From Thiomicrorhabdus sp. ZW0627 (GTDB lineage Bacteria; Pseudomonadota; Gammaproteobacteria; Thiomicrospirales; Thiomicrospiraceae), in assembly GCF_029767005.1 (NCBI RefSeq), contig NZ_JARUQR010000002.1, positions 3,667 to 67,666 of the forward strand: a DNA stretch of 64,000 nucleotides, written 5' to 3'. This document shows, one piece after another, positions 42,444 to 51,441 of this stretch. How positions within the stretch are numbered: the stretch's first letter is position 1; the number at the start of each line of letters is the position of its first letter. A program made the translations under genes and the position numbers. The notes beneath the pieces were generated by a model, which had not been told where the DNA came from, made no database searches, and worked only from the letters and a program-made list of their open reading frames with translations.

Positions 42444-44159
42444 ATGATTAGAAAATCGATAATTTCATTGTTGACGGCCTTTAGCCTGTTTTTTGCAGCC
42501 GTGGTTTATGCCAAGCCTGCCGCGGTCGCCATGCCGGATGGATACAGTGCCGAAGTTGCCAAGTCGATTATGCAGCAGGGCGGTAATGCAGTGGATGCAG
42601 CTGTCGCGGCGGGTTTTGTTTTGGCCGTGACCTATCCGGAAGCAGGAAACCTCGGTGGCGGTGGTTTCATGACGCTTTACACACAGTCCGCTCAACATAA
42701 AACCCCAAAGGCATTCTTTCTGGACTACCGTGAAAAAGCGCCCAAGGCCGCGCATCGCGACATGTATCTCGACCAAGACAAGCAGGTGATTCCTTACCGT
42801 TCATTGGTCGGGTATCAGGCGTCTGGTGTGCCGGGAACGGTCATGGGGCTGTGGCAGGCGCACCAACGTTTCGGCTCATTGCCATGGAAGACCTTGTTGC
42901 AACCGGCAATCGACTATGCCGAAAAGGGGTTTAGCGTATCGGAACATCTTCAGGGGACGGCAGAATGGTTTCGTAACTGGATTGCCGACAAGTCGAAGCA
43001 GCCGTTGAATTTCAACGAGTATTTTCAAGGGTTGAAGGCGGGGGAAGTCTTCAAACAACCGCAATTGGCGAAGACGTTGCGCCGTATTGCCGAACAGGGG
43101 CCGGAAGATTTTTATCGCGGTGAAACCGCCAAGTTGCTGGTCAAAACCATGCAGTCGCAAGACGGTTTGATTACGTTAGACGATTTGAAAAGCTATCAGG
43201 CCGTTTGGCGTGAACCGGTTGTTGGTCAATGGCAGGGACGCGAAGTGGTTTCCGCGCCGCCGCCAAGCTCAGGGGGCGTGGCGATTGTTCAGCTGCTGAA
43301 AATGAAGCAGCTGCTGGCGGAAAAGCTGGAAGCGGCGTTGAAGCAGGCGGAAAAAGAAGGAATTGACCCGCTGGCGGTTAAAGCTCACTTTTATGCCGAG
43401 TTGGAAAAACGTGTCTATGCCGATCGTGCGTTTTATCTGGGAGACCCGGATTTCGTAAAGGTGCCGGTTTCAAAGCTGATTGCCGACGATTATCTGCAAC
43501 GTCGAAGCCAATCTGTGCTGATGGATGAAATTTCAGAATCGGAATCGATTCATCCCGGCAAACTGGAATCGCCGGAAACCACGCATTTTTCGGTTATCGA
43601 TTCTCAAGGCAATGCGGTCTCTAACACCTATACTTTGAACATGCCGTTTGGTAGCGGGGTTGTAATTAACGGCGCCGGGTTCCTGATGAACGACGAGATG
43701 GACGACTTCAGTACCAAGCCAGGCGTTGCCAATGTGTTTGGTGTGGTCGGTGGTAAGGCGAATGAGATCGCACCTGAAAAGCGCATGCTGTCGTCGATGT
43801 CTCCTACGATTGTGTTGAAAGACGGACAAGTTGAAATGGTAGTTGGTACGCCGGGCGGTTCCACCATTATCACGTCCGTGTTTCAGACCATCGTTAATGT
43901 GGTGGATGAAGGAATGGATGCCCAGCAGGCGGTGGATGCGCCGCGAGTGCACCATCAGCTTCTACCCAAGGATCAGATAGCCTACAATCCGGAGCTGCCG
44001 GAAACCGTCAAGACAGAATTGCAGGCGATGGGGTATACCTTGAAACAGAACAACTATATGGGAGACGTTCAGTTGATCGTCAGCCAGCAAGGTAAGGTGA
44101 CCGCCGCATCCGACCGACGCGGACGCGGAGTGTCCGAGGTTTTCGAACTGCCTAATTGA
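42444..44159 (+). CDS. ggt: Gamma-glutamyltranspeptidase
   Basis: This periplasmic Ntn-hydrolase cleaves gamma-glutamyl bonds such as those of glutathione. The ATG at 42444 (MIRKSIISLL) is preferred over the GTG at 42429 and gives a clear signal peptide ending VYA. Signatures are GGNAVDAAVAAGF near residue 46 and GNLGGGGFMTLY near 68. The self-cleavage/catalytic Thr is in ETTHFSVIDSQGNAVS near 380. The small-subunit motif is MSSMSPTIV followed by GTPGGSTIITSV. 571 residues is normal. Confidence 0.95.
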   Translation: MIRKSIISLLTAFSLFFAAVVYAKPAAVAMPDGYSAEVAKSIMQQGGNAVDAAVAAGFVLAVTYPEAGNLGGGGFMTLYTQSAQHKTPKAFFLDYREKAPKAAHRDMYLDQDKQVIPYRSLVGYQASGVPGTVMGLWQAHQRFGSLPWKTLLQPAIDYAEKGFSVSEHLQGTAEWFRNWIADKSKQPLNFNEYFQGLKAGEVFKQPQLAKTLRRIAEQGPEDFYRGETAKLLVKTMQSQDGLITLDDLKSYQAVWREPVVGQWQGREVVSAPPPSSGGVAIVQLLKMKQLLAEKLEAALKQAEKEGIDPLAVKAHFYAELEKRVYADRAFYLGDPDFVKVPVSKLIADDYLQRRSQSVLMDEISESESIHPGKLESPETTHFSVIDSQGNAVSNTYTLNMPFGSGVVINGAGFLMNDEMDDFSTKPGVANVFGVVGGKANEIAPEKRMLSSMSPTIVLKDGQVEMVVGTPGGSTIITSVFQTIVNVVDEGMDAQQAVDAPRVHHQLLPKDQIAYNPELPETVKTELQAMGYTLKQNNYMGDVQLIVSQQGKVTAASDRRGRGVSEVFELPN

Positions 44160-44181
44160 TCGGGAGCGAAAACGGAATCTG

Positions 44182-44475
44182 CTATTTGGATTCGTGCTTG
44201 CTGAAGAATTTTTTGAAAGCGCTTTCCAGATCCTTGCCTAACACTTCAAAGCGGTCGGACCAATCTTCCAGAGTTTGGCCGGCTTCATCGGAGAGTTCTT
44301 CGAATTCGCTTTTGGCGACGTCTAATTTAGCCTCAAGCTTTTCGATCTGCTCATGCATTTCCAGTTTGACTTCGGCCGCTTCGAATTTGGTTTTAGCCTT
44401 GAGTTCATTGATTCGCGCTGTGTACTCTTCGATTTTTGCTTCGGCCATCGCTTTGTATTCGTCTTTTTTGCTCAT
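44182..44475 (-). CDS. Small acidic coiled-coil protein
   Basis: This 97-residue protein starts at ATG 44475 with GAGGAG eight bases upstream. It is almost entirely heptad-like helix rich in Glu, Lys and Ala (EAKIEEYTARINELKAKT, EAKLDVAKSEFEELSDEAG) and ends in FKKFFSKHESK. It has no signal peptide and no catalytic motif. Similar short coiled-coil proteins are widespread and uncharacterised. It is convergent with ggt, 22 bases between stops. Confidence 0.8.
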   Translation of the reverse strand: MSKKDEYKAMAEAKIEEYTARINELKAKTKFEAAEVKLEMHEQIEKLEAKLDVAKSEFEELSDEAGQTLEDWSDRFEVLGKDLESAFKKFFSKHESK

Positions 44476-44630
44476 CGTGAACACTCCTCTGTGGTTCGAT
44501 TTTCGTTTGCTGACGAAGGTTCTAATATAAACCCAATACCCTATGTTTTGAATTGATTTTAGGTAAGTTTTTTCACGTCTGTTGGATAGACTTGGGAATT
44601 GATGAGTTAGAGGTCGGGATAGGTTGTTGA

Positions 44631-44669
44631 AAACCGAACAGGCCTGTTGAAATCCGGCCTGTTCGGTTT
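44631..44669 (-). terminator. Strong terminator hairpin built on the CAGGCCTG palindrome
   Basis: A perfect 14-base stem (44631-44644 with 44656-44669, aaaccgaacaggcc/ggcctgttcggttt) encloses an 11-base loop. It lies 11 bases beyond the stop of the Gly/Tyr-rich protein gene on the minus strand and is followed there by a short T tract. The left arm plus four loop bases contains CAGGCCTG at 44638-44645. Confidence 0.88.
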
Positions 44670-44679
44670 GTTAGTGGGT

Positions 44680-45441
44680 TTAATCGTTATCGTTGTACAT
44701 GGGATAAGGATAAGCACGACGCATCTGCTTTTTCTGCTCGTCGGTCAGTACGCCATCCATCTGTTTCTGCATTTCCATGCGTTTTCTGAACGCTCTATTC
44801 TGTAGGTCAGATATTCTGCCGTAGGCTTCCTTGATGGCGGCCGGGTCTTCTTTATCGGCTGTCATCAGGTCGCCGAGTTTTTTCTGCTCTTGCCACATTT
44901 CACGCATGGTATTGCGTTGTGATTTGAAGAGGTCACTGCGGATTTTATCGATACTTTTTTGCTGATCTTTACTCAGCTGGATTCCCATTCCGTATCCCGG
45001 ACCCATCATGCCGTAGCCTGGACCCATCATGCCGCCCATCATACCGTATGGGCCCATCATTCCATATCCTGGACCCATTCCGTACCCCGGGTGCATGCCG
45101 TACCCCATTCCATAACCTGGACCCATGTGGTATCCAGGTCCTGGGCCGTAGCCCATTCCGTAACCAGGCCCCATGTGGTAGCCCGGACCATAACCTTGGC
45201 CCATCATTCCAGGACCCATGCCGTAGCCGGGCCCCATATGATAGCCGGGGCCATAGCCGTAACCAGGGCCTGGACCATAACCCGGTCCCGGTCCATATCC
45301 TTGGCCCATCATTCCATAGCCTGAACCACCCATCATACCGCGTTGGTAGGGCATGTTATCTGGTTCGTCCGCCATGGCGTAGGAAAGGGTGGAAATACTC
45401 ACAATTGAAGACAACAACCAAACTTTCATAGAGGTTTTCAT
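44680..45441 (-). CDS. Periplasmic Spy/CpxP-like protein with Gly/Tyr/Met/Pro-rich repeat domain
   Basis: A signal peptide (cleavage after AMA) is followed by ~120 residues of repeats of the type GPGYGMGPGYHM (residues ~32-152), then an ~100-residue helical domain with the LTxxQ-type motifs LSKDQQKSIDKI and LTDEQKKQMRR, as in Spy/CpxP-like periplasmic chaperones and metal sensors. The repeat part is rich in Met, Tyr and some His, which could bind metal or form a flexible sticky layer; this is inference. AAGGAG lies well placed before the ATG. 253 residues is much longer than Spy because of the repeats. Confidence 0.82.
   Translation of the reverse strand: MKTSMKVWLLSSIVSISTLSYAMADEPDNMPYQRGMMGGSGYGMMGQGYGPGPGYGPGPGYGYGPGYHMGPGYGMGPGMMGQGYGPGYHMGPGYGMGYGPGPGYHMGPGYGMGYGMHPGYGMGPGYGMMGPYGMMGGMMGPGYGMMGPGYGMGIQLSKDQQKSIDKIRSDLFKSQRNTMREMWQEQKKLGDLMTADKEDPAAIKEAYGRISDLQNRAFRKRMEMQKQMDGVLTDEQKKQMRRAYPYPMYNDND
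44985..45345 (-). repeat. Degenerate tandem repeats encoding GYGMGPG-type units
   Basis: Units of about 12-36 bases coding for G-P-G-Y-(G/H)-M and variants repeat through this segment. They are imperfect at DNA level but near-uniform in protein. Long open frames on the other strand here are products of this repetition. Confidence 0.85.
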
Positions 45442-45790
45442 TTGATACTCCTTATATTGTTTTTTGTAACGTTACATCGTAAAAAAACAACCAAGAGGCC
45501 TGCGTGACAAATCTTGAAAATCTTGTCGGTAGAGCAGGCTGGATCAAGTTGAAGATGACCTGTTCTGAAACACTTGTTGCTAAGGCGGGTGAGTGATCGA
45601 GGGTAGAGAGTATCTTCGGATTTCGACGCCTTTTGATGTCGTAAATCATCTCAACTAATAAGTAGATTCTGCGCCTCTTTTTTTTTAATGTCAAAAAACC
45701 TCTTTTTATAGTCAGGATTTATTCAGGCTTTTGAAACAGCATTCAAATGTCATGGATAAGAAGCGGTGAGTCGATTTCTGGAAAGTCCCG
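45442..45790. other. 349-base AT-rich gap between the Spy-like gene and dedA
   Basis: The gap holds the upstream region of the Spy-like gene, including a 12-base palindrome at 45465-45476, and a long T tract near 45680. An 80-codon minus frame (45452-45694) looks spurious: it has no ribosome site and an odd composition. No gene is supported. Confidence 0.6.
45465..45476. promoter_or_regulatory. Perfect 12-base palindrome TGTAACGTTACA, operator candidate
   Basis: The palindrome lies 24 bases before the start codon of the Gly/Tyr-rich Spy-like gene and just upstream of its ribosome site, where a bound repressor would block transcription or where an early hairpin would form. The regulator is unknown. 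Confidence 0.5.
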
Positions 45791-46429
45791 TTATTTAGAG
45801 GTTTTTTCAGAAAGCCTGTGCTTTCTGATCGTGAGCCATTTGATCAGATAGTACAGTATTGCGGCTACGATTAAGCCCAGAATGATAACGTCAGCCCGTT
45901 TGACCCAGAGTTCGACTAGATTGAGGGATTGTGCAAACGCATAGCCGGTCAATGTCCATAGGCAGGCCCAGCCGATTGCGCCCAACAGGTTCCAGAACAT
46001 AAATGTTTTGCGGTTCATTTGTACGCTGCCGGCAATGAACGGCACCACCTCTTTCATGCTGGGAATAAAGCGTCCCAGAAAGACACTTTTTGCGCCGTGT
46101 TTGTTCATGAAGGTTTTGGCTTTATGGATATGTTTGGGCTTGAGGAACCAGAAGCCGCCTTTGAGCCAACGGGCACCGTATTTTCTGCCGAGATAATAGT
46201 TCAAGTTATCGCCGAGTACAGCGCCTACCAGCGAGAACCAGATAAGATCGACAATATCCAGATAACCGCTTGACGCTAGGGCACCCAGTATCAGAATGAT
46301 GGTTGTTCCGGGCAAAAGCATGCCGACGGCGACAGTGGTTTCTAGAAGCGCAACGAGCAAGGCGATCCAGTAGCCTTCAACACTGAAGTGTTCGATTGAG
46401 GGAAGCAGTGAATTGATTAGGTCGATCAC
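45791..46429 (-). CDS. DedA/SNARE-associated family membrane protein
   Basis: The protein is 212 residues with about five hydrophobic segments. Family motifs are LLPGTTIILILGALA near residue 38, the conserved GDNLNYYLGRKYG near 75 and FLGRFIPSMKEVVPFIAGS near 118. DedA proteins take part in lipid recycling (undecaprenyl phosphate or phospholipid flipping) and membrane homeostasis. It stands alone between the two Spy-like genes. Confidence 0.92.
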   Translation of the reverse strand: MIDLINSLLPSIEHFSVEGYWIALLVALLETTVAVGMLLPGTTIILILGALASSGYLDIVDLIWFSLVGAVLGDNLNYYLGRKYGARWLKGGFWFLKPKHIHKAKTFMNKHGAKSVFLGRFIPSMKEVVPFIAGSVQMNRKTFMFWNLLGAIGWACLWTLTGYAFAQSLNLVELWVKRADVIILGLIVAAILYYLIKWLTIRKHRLSEKTSK

Positions 46430-46509
46430 AACAATAGTCCTTAATAAGATAGGGTAAGAACGTTTTAAGCCCTATGGGCGGTTGTCATCCATTGATTTGA
46501 TTTTGGTTT

Positions 46510-46552
46510 AAAAAAAAGACCCGACCGGAAACGGATTTGTTTCCGAGCGGGT
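46510..46552 (-). terminator. Rho-independent terminator of the second Spy-like gene
   Basis: A stem with outer pairing acccg/cgggt and inner pairing cggaaac/gtttccg (46518-46552) is followed on the minus strand by eight T residues. It lies about 25 bases beyond the stop at 46576. Confidence 0.88.
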
Positions 46553-46575
46553 ATGGGGAAATCAGTAAATCGTTT

Positions 46576-47214
46576 TTATTTGCCGATCATTTTCTGGCGT
46601 AGTTCCATGAACTGTTTGCCTTGGGTTTCAGCCTTTTTCAACAGGTCAGTGGTTTTAGGGTCAACCTCTACCATTTTAGCCTGTACGTTTGTTTTTAAAG
46701 AGGTGGCCAATTTCTGTACTTCCGGATCCTGGTAGGCTTTCTGCTGATTTTGCTGGAAAGTCAATTGACGCTTTTGGAAATTGACGACTTCTTCCTGAGA
46801 TGGCTTGTTTTTGCCGTCTTGATATTTCGCCATAGTAGCTTTTAGCGCTTCCAATTCCGCTTTGGCATCGTAGTCCTTGGATGACATTTTTTTAAGCATG
46901 GTCACTTGAAGTTTGTCACGCTGTTTGACCAGCGACGGGTTTTTTTCAAATGTTTTCTGCTGGATGCTTTGTAGAGTCATTTGTGTGCTTTGCATTTCCT
47001 GCTGCAGCTTTCTCAGCTCCATCATGGTCGCTTGCTGTTCAGGTGTCAGTTTAGGCGGTTGCATTTGACCGTGTGCCATTGGGCCTTGAGGCATAGGGCC
47101 TGCGCTCGGTCCGGCCGGTTGTTCGGCCAATGCAGCGGCGGAAACGCTAAGTCCTAAGGAAAGAACCAAAGCGGACAATGCGGATTTAGAAACGCGGTTA
47201 AAACGAAAATTCAT
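46576..47214 (-). CDS. Periplasmic Spy/CpxP-like helical protein
   Basis: This 212-residue protein has a signal peptide (SALSALVLSLGLSVSAAALA) followed by a short Pro/Gly/Met-rich segment (AGPMPQGPMAHGQMQPP). The rest is alpha-helical and rich in Gln/Lys, opening with LTPEQQATMMELRKLQQEM, the LTxxQ motif. A periplasmic chaperone or metal/stress-response role is likely by family. It seems related in plan to the protein at 44680-45441 but lacks the long repeats. Confidence 0.78.
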   Translation of the reverse strand: MNFRFNRVSKSALSALVLSLGLSVSAAALAEQPAGPSAGPMPQGPMAHGQMQPPKLTPEQQATMMELRKLQQEMQSTQMTLQSIQQKTFEKNPSLVKQRDKLQVTMLKKMSSKDYDAKAELEALKATMAKYQDGKNKPSQEEVVNFQKRQLTFQQNQQKAYQDPEVQKLATSLKTNVQAKMVEVDPKTTDLLKKAETQGKQFMELRQKMIGK

Positions 47215-47546
47215 GAAATCTCCTAACTTTCAGGGAGAGACGGTTGCGCCAACCAAGACAAAAGCGTTCAAGAAACGGTCTGTCTATGCCCATCATCCGA
47301 TCGGTGGACGGTCGGCGGTTCGTACAAAGCCTCAAAACAATTTAACGGAATTAAAATTCAGACGGTCACGGTAACAAAAGCCCGGTAGGAAAACAACAGG
47401 CACAGTCTTACAATAAAATGAAGTAAGTTTTGATGGTCGAGAAGAAGATCTTTAGGAGAGGGCTTTAGTAGGCCTTTAAAAATGAAAAGGCCTGTCAAGG
47501 AACCGGAACGGTACTGGCGTACCGAATCCGGTTTGTTTAGGGTTGC
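47215..47546. other. 332-base gap with two inverted repeats at the 3' end of eat
   Basis: Next to the eat stop, two hairpins are visible: a stem of accgga/tccggt and ggtac/gtacc pairs near 47503-47535, and a perfect 8-base stem aggccttt/aaaggcct near 47471-47494. Both can form in minus-strand mRNA and may end transcription of the ethanolamine unit. The remainder (47215-47465) must contain the promoter of the Spy-like gene. No gene is supported. Confidence 0.55.
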
Positions 47547-48968
47547 TTAAGAGATTTTCTGGTAAGCAGGTTCCAGTTCGGCTTGTGCCTGTGCCAACAT
47601 TTCGAACTCTTCCTGTGCGCTGTGGGCCATAAGGTTGTTTTTGCTGAAAACAAAATAATAGGCCGCACCGATGGCGAACAGAATCATGGTGTAGAAGAAA
47701 GCGCGAGGGTCAAATGCATATACCCCGGTCAACGCCACCAATGAAAGCACCAGAGCGATTCCCGACGTGATGATTCCGCCCGGCGTTTTGTATGGACGTT
47801 CAAGTTCCGGTTGCTTGATTCTCAATACGATGTGGCTATAAGCCATCAAAGCATAAGAAACGGTTGCACCGACAACGGCCATTGCCAGAATCAAATCGCC
47901 CTCACCACTGAGCGAAACCAGAAATCCGAAAATTCCAGGAATGATCAATGCACGAGCCGGTACCTTCTTATGCTCTGTGGTCAGAGACAAGGATTTTGGA
48001 AGGTAACCCGCACGGGAAAGTGCGAAGATCAGGCGGCTGTAACCATAAATGATCGAGAAGAACGAGGCGATCAGACCGGCCAGTCCCAATAGGTTCACCA
48101 ACGTCGCCAAGCTGTGATTACCGTTGGCATTCAATGCATCCACCAATGGAACAGCGCTTTTACTGATCATTTCCGAACCGGCTGATCCGGCCAATAGAAA
48201 GACCACAAGAAGCGCTGTGAACAACAGGAACAACATCGCACCGATGATCCCTTTTGGAACGTCTTTGGCTGGATCTTTAGCTTCTTCCGCCGCTAAAGGC
48301 ACACCCTCAATCGCAAGGAACAACCACATAGCAAACGGCAGAGCGGCCCAAACACCGTACCAGCCCAGAGGCAAGAATGCAGAAGCACCGGCTGCGTCGC
48401 TCACGGCGATGTTGAACAAGTTTGATGCGTCGAAACTGCTGAAAAGCGCAATTCCGGTTGCCAGAATCGCAAACACTGCCAGTCCACTGATCACCATCAT
48501 GATCTTCAAGGCCTCACCCACACCCATCAGATGAATTCCCACGAAGATAAGATAGAAGAGGGCGTAGACCCATACCCCTTCAAAACCGGTGAGTTCCTGA
48601 AAGGCGGAGCCGATGAATATGACGATGGCCGCAGGCGCCAAGGCATATTCAATGAGTACCGCAAGCCCGGTCATGAAACCAGCCGAAGATCCCATAGCCT
48701 GACGGGCAAAACCGTAACCGCCGCCCGCGGAAGGAATGGCTGAAGACATCTCAGCCAGAGACAACACCAAAGTCAAATACATGACTGCCATTAAAATTGC
48801 GGCGATGGCGAATCCACCCCAACCGGCCTGTTCAATCCCGAAATTCCAACCGGCGAAGTCACCGGAAATTACATAAGACACCCCAAGTCCGGCCAGCAAA
48901 AACCAGCCTGCCGTGCCTTTCTTGAGTTGCCGTTTCGCATAATATTCTTGATTGTTTTTCGTTTCCAT
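47547..48968 (-). CDS. eat: Ethanolamine permease (APC superfamily)
   Basis: The start is ATG at 48968 with GGAGGT six bases upstream, giving 473 residues; the frame is open 10 codons further. It has about 12 membrane helices. Signatures are GTAGWFLLAGLGVSYVISGD near residue 18, PSAGGGYGFARQAMG near 80 and LFLAIEGVPLAAEEAKDP near 213, matching the Eat branch of amino acid/polyamine transporters. It is third in the minus-strand unit eutB-eutC-eat, 22 bases after eutC. Confidence 0.93.
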   Translation of the reverse strand: METKNNQEYYAKRQLKKGTAGWFLLAGLGVSYVISGDFAGWNFGIEQAGWGGFAIAAILMAVMYLTLVLSLAEMSSAIPSAGGGYGFARQAMGSSAGFMTGLAVLIEYALAPAAIVIFIGSAFQELTGFEGVWVYALFYLIFVGIHLMGVGEALKIMMVISGLAVFAILATGIALFSSFDASNLFNIAVSDAAGASAFLPLGWYGVWAALPFAMWLFLAIEGVPLAAEEAKDPAKDVPKGIIGAMLFLLFTALLVVFLLAGSAGSEMISKSAVPLVDALNANGNHSLATLVNLLGLAGLIASFFSIIYGYSRLIFALSRAGYLPKSLSLTTEHKKVPARALIIPGIFGFLVSLSGEGDLILAMAVVGATVSYALMAYSHIVLRIKQPELERPYKTPGGIITSGIALVLSLVALTGVYAFDPRAFFYTMILFAIGAAYYFVFSKNNLMAHSAQEEFEMLAQAQAELEPAYQKIS

Positions 48969-48990
48969 TTTCTTACCTCCAAAGAGAGAG

Positions 48991-49866
48991 TCATTCAATT
49001 AAAAAGTTTTTTTCATTGCTGTCCCTGCTTATTGTTTTTTCATGGCTTCGATCCTTTAAGTTAACGCCTGAAAGTTTCAGACGGCGTGATTCCCGAATTA
49101 AGTACAGTGCTTTCCGGCTGGCCTCCTCATAGGAAAGTCCAGCCGGTCTGATATTGGAGATGCAGTTTCTTTCAGCATCGTGGCGTCCCACCTTCGGGTG
49201 CCAGGTTAAATAGAGTCCGAGGCTATCCGGTGAACTCAGTCCCGGACGTTCTCCGATCAATACGACGACCATCTCCGCTTTGAGCAATTCGCCAATCTCG
49301 TCTCCGATCGCCACCCGGCCTTGCTGGACGATGCTGAACGGAGCTAATTTGAGGTCATTTAAGGCCGGGTCTTCGGCCAGATTCTTTAAGAAGGTTTTCA
49401 TAAACGGCTCGACATTTTGCTGAACGGCCTTCGAAGAAAGTCCGTCGACCACGGCAATGGCCAGGTCGTATTCCTTTTTGCCCGATTCGGAATAAGTGAC
49501 AAGCTGATTTTTAGAGGCGGCTTCCAGTCTTCTTCCCATGTCCGGACGTTGCAGATAAGTGAATCGGTCAAGAGCGCGGCTTTGCAGAAGAAAAGGAGGC
49601 GTACCGTTAAAGGTTTGCAATGCGTGTAATTTTGAATGCAGCTGACTCACGTCCAGAGGCAGATGAACGGCATCTTTGGCTTGGGCGTGCGCAAGTTGGA
49701 ATCCCAGCATTTCATGTGTCGGTAAACTGACCCCGGTGCGACCCAGTCCGATTCTTGCGTCGGTGAAACGGCGCAGTTTGCGCCATGGGTTATCAATCAC
49801 CTCGGCAGAAGACGAAACCGGTTCAGAAGTTGCATGACTCTGTATGGAAAAGTCTTCGGTCTTCAT
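48991..49866 (-). CDS. eutC: Ethanolamine ammonia-lyase small subunit
   Basis: The small subunit helps bind adenosylcobalamin. It has 291 residues. Signatures are [43 protein letters not shown] near the N-terminus (residues ~27-69), [29 protein letters not shown]-type sequence near 200 and [18 protein letters not shown] near 235. The ATG overlaps the eutB stop by 4 bases (ATGA). The leading ~25 residues are Ser-rich and poorly conserved. Confidence 0.96.
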   Translation of the reverse strand: [291 protein letters not shown]

Positions 49867-51269
49867 GCGCTTTCCCCCGGCAAAGATTTCAACGAGTGTG
49901 CGAAAGAGGCTGGCATTTCATCCGGCAGTACAAACTGTTCCGTGTCTTTGAACACCGCCATGTCGGCCAGCCACTTCTCAAATTCAGGTGCGGGTTTTAG
50001 TCCCAACACTCTGCGGACATAGAGTGCATCGTGAAAGGAGGTGGTCTGATAATTGAGCATAATGTCGTCGGAACCCGGAATCCCCATCACAAAAGAACAA
50101 CCTGCGACACCGAGCAGGGTGAGGAGGTTGTCCATGTCGTTCTGATCGGCTTCGGCGTGGTTGGTGTAACAGACGTCGCAGCCCATCGGCAGGCCAAGCA
50201 GTTTGCCGCAAAAATGGTCTTCCAGTCCGGCGCGTGTGATTTCTTTTCCGTCGAACAGGTATTCCGGCCCGATGAAGCCTACGACCGTATTCACCAATAG
50301 CGGCGAGAACTTTCTGGCGACGGCGTAAGCGCGGGCTTCGCAGGTTTGTTGGTCAATGCCGTGGTGTGCGTCGGCGGAAAGCGAGCTGCCTTGTCCGGTT
50401 TCAAAGTACATGACGTTATTGCCGACCGTACCTCGGTTCAACGAAAGCGCCGCTTCGCGGGCTTCAGCCAGAGTATTCAGGTTGAAACCAAAACTGGTGT
50501 TGGTCGCTTCGGTTCCACCGATGGACTGAAAAACCAGATCAACCGGCGCGCCCAGTTCAATCGCCTCGATCGTGTTGGTGACATGCGTCAGCACACAGGA
50601 TTGCGTTGGAATTTGATAGGTCTGTATGACCTCGTCCATCAACTTCATGAGCTTGATGGCTTGTGAAACATTGTCCGTCGCCGGATTGATTCCGATGACC
50701 GCATCGCCGTTGCCGTAGAGCAGGCCGTCCAGAATACTTGCAGCGATGCCGTTCACGTCGTCAGTCGGATGGTTGGGTTGTAGGCGTGTCGCCAAACGGT
50801 TCGGCAGACCTATGGTGTCTCTGAACGCGGTGGTGATCTGGCATTTCTTCGCCACCATAATCAGGTCCTGATTACGCATAATCTTGCTTGTTGCTGCCGC
50901 CATTTCCGGTGTGATACCCGCGCGAATCCGCTCAAGCACTTCCGGTGTCGCCTTATCACTCAGTAACCAGTTGCGGAAATCGCCAACCGTCAGGTGTGAT
51001 ATCTCTGAGAACGCCTCGGCGTCATGATCGTCCATAATCAAACGGGTCACTTCGTCGGTTTCGTAAGGAACGACCGCTTCGTTCAAAAAGGTTTTGAGCG
51101 GCAGTTCCGCCAATGTCATCTGTGCGGCGGCACGCTCCACGGCGGATTCGGCAATCACGCCCGCCAAACGGTCACCCGATCGAGCAGGGGTCGCCTTGGC
51201 GAGCAGGTCGCCCAAATCCTTGAAACGATAATGGTATCCACCGAGTGAATATTGGTATTTAGAGTTCAT
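49863..51269 (-). CDS. eutB: Ethanolamine ammonia-lyase large subunit
   Basis: This is the catalytic TIM-barrel subunit that converts ethanolamine to acetaldehyde and ammonia with adenosylcobalamin. The ATG at 51269 (MNSKYQYSLGGYHYRFKDL) is the expected start; the frame is open 30 codons further but that part is not family-like. Key stretches are LANLxxAKANEEKSGD-equivalent ATPARSGDRLAGV, GLPNRLATRLQPNHPTDD near residue 165, NPATDN near 203, FETGQGSSLSADAHHG near 290 and CDVCYTNHAEADQNDMD near 370. 468 residues fits. No eutA, carboxysome-like shell or aldehyde dehydrogenase genes are adjacent. Confidence 0.96.
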   Translation of the reverse strand: MNSKYQYSLGGYHYRFKDLGDLLAKATPARSGDRLAGVIAESAVERAAAQMTLAELPLKTFLNEAVVPYETDEVTRLIMDDHDAEAFSEISHLTVGDFRNWLLSDKATPEVLERIRAGITPEMAAATSKIMRNQDLIMVAKKCQITTAFRDTIGLPNRLATRLQPNHPTDDVNGIAASILDGLLYGNGDAVIGINPATDNVSQAIKLMKLMDEVIQTYQIPTQSCVLTHVTNTIEAIELGAPVDLVFQSIGGTEATNTSFGFNLNTLAEAREAALSLNRGTVGNNVMYFETGQGSSLSADAHHGIDQQTCEARAYAVARKFSPLLVNTVVGFIGPEYLFDGKEITRAGLEDHFCGKLLGLPMGCDVCYTNHAEADQNDMDNLLTLLGVAGCSFVMGIPGSDDIMLNYQTTSFHDALYVRRVLGLKPAPEFEKWLADMAVFKDTEQFVLPDEMPASFAHSLKSLPGESA

Positions 51270-51441
51270 TGGTAATAATTTCGAATGACTACGAGGAATA
51301 AAAGTTGCTTGAAAATTTGCAAGCGAGTTACATTCCGAGCGAATATCGAATTTTGGCAAATGTTTTAAAAGCCATGTAAAACAACTGTTTATAGTGGTTT
51401 AATTGGTTCATGTAGTGATGTTGGTCAGGAGGGTGAGCGAA

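Noticed and set aside
44959-45431. Plus-strand open frames rich in His, Thr and Ser over the Gly/Tyr-rich gene
   Set aside because: They are products of repetitive codons on the opposite strand, have no ribosome site, and the minus-strand gene has a signal peptide and a recognisable domain.
45452-45694. 80-codon minus-strand open frame
   Set aside because: Its start lies in a poly-T tract with basic, low-quality composition and no ribosome site.
51270-51359. N-terminal extension of EutB
   Set aside because: The family N-terminus begins at the ATG at 51269; the upstream part lies in the promoter region shared with eutR.
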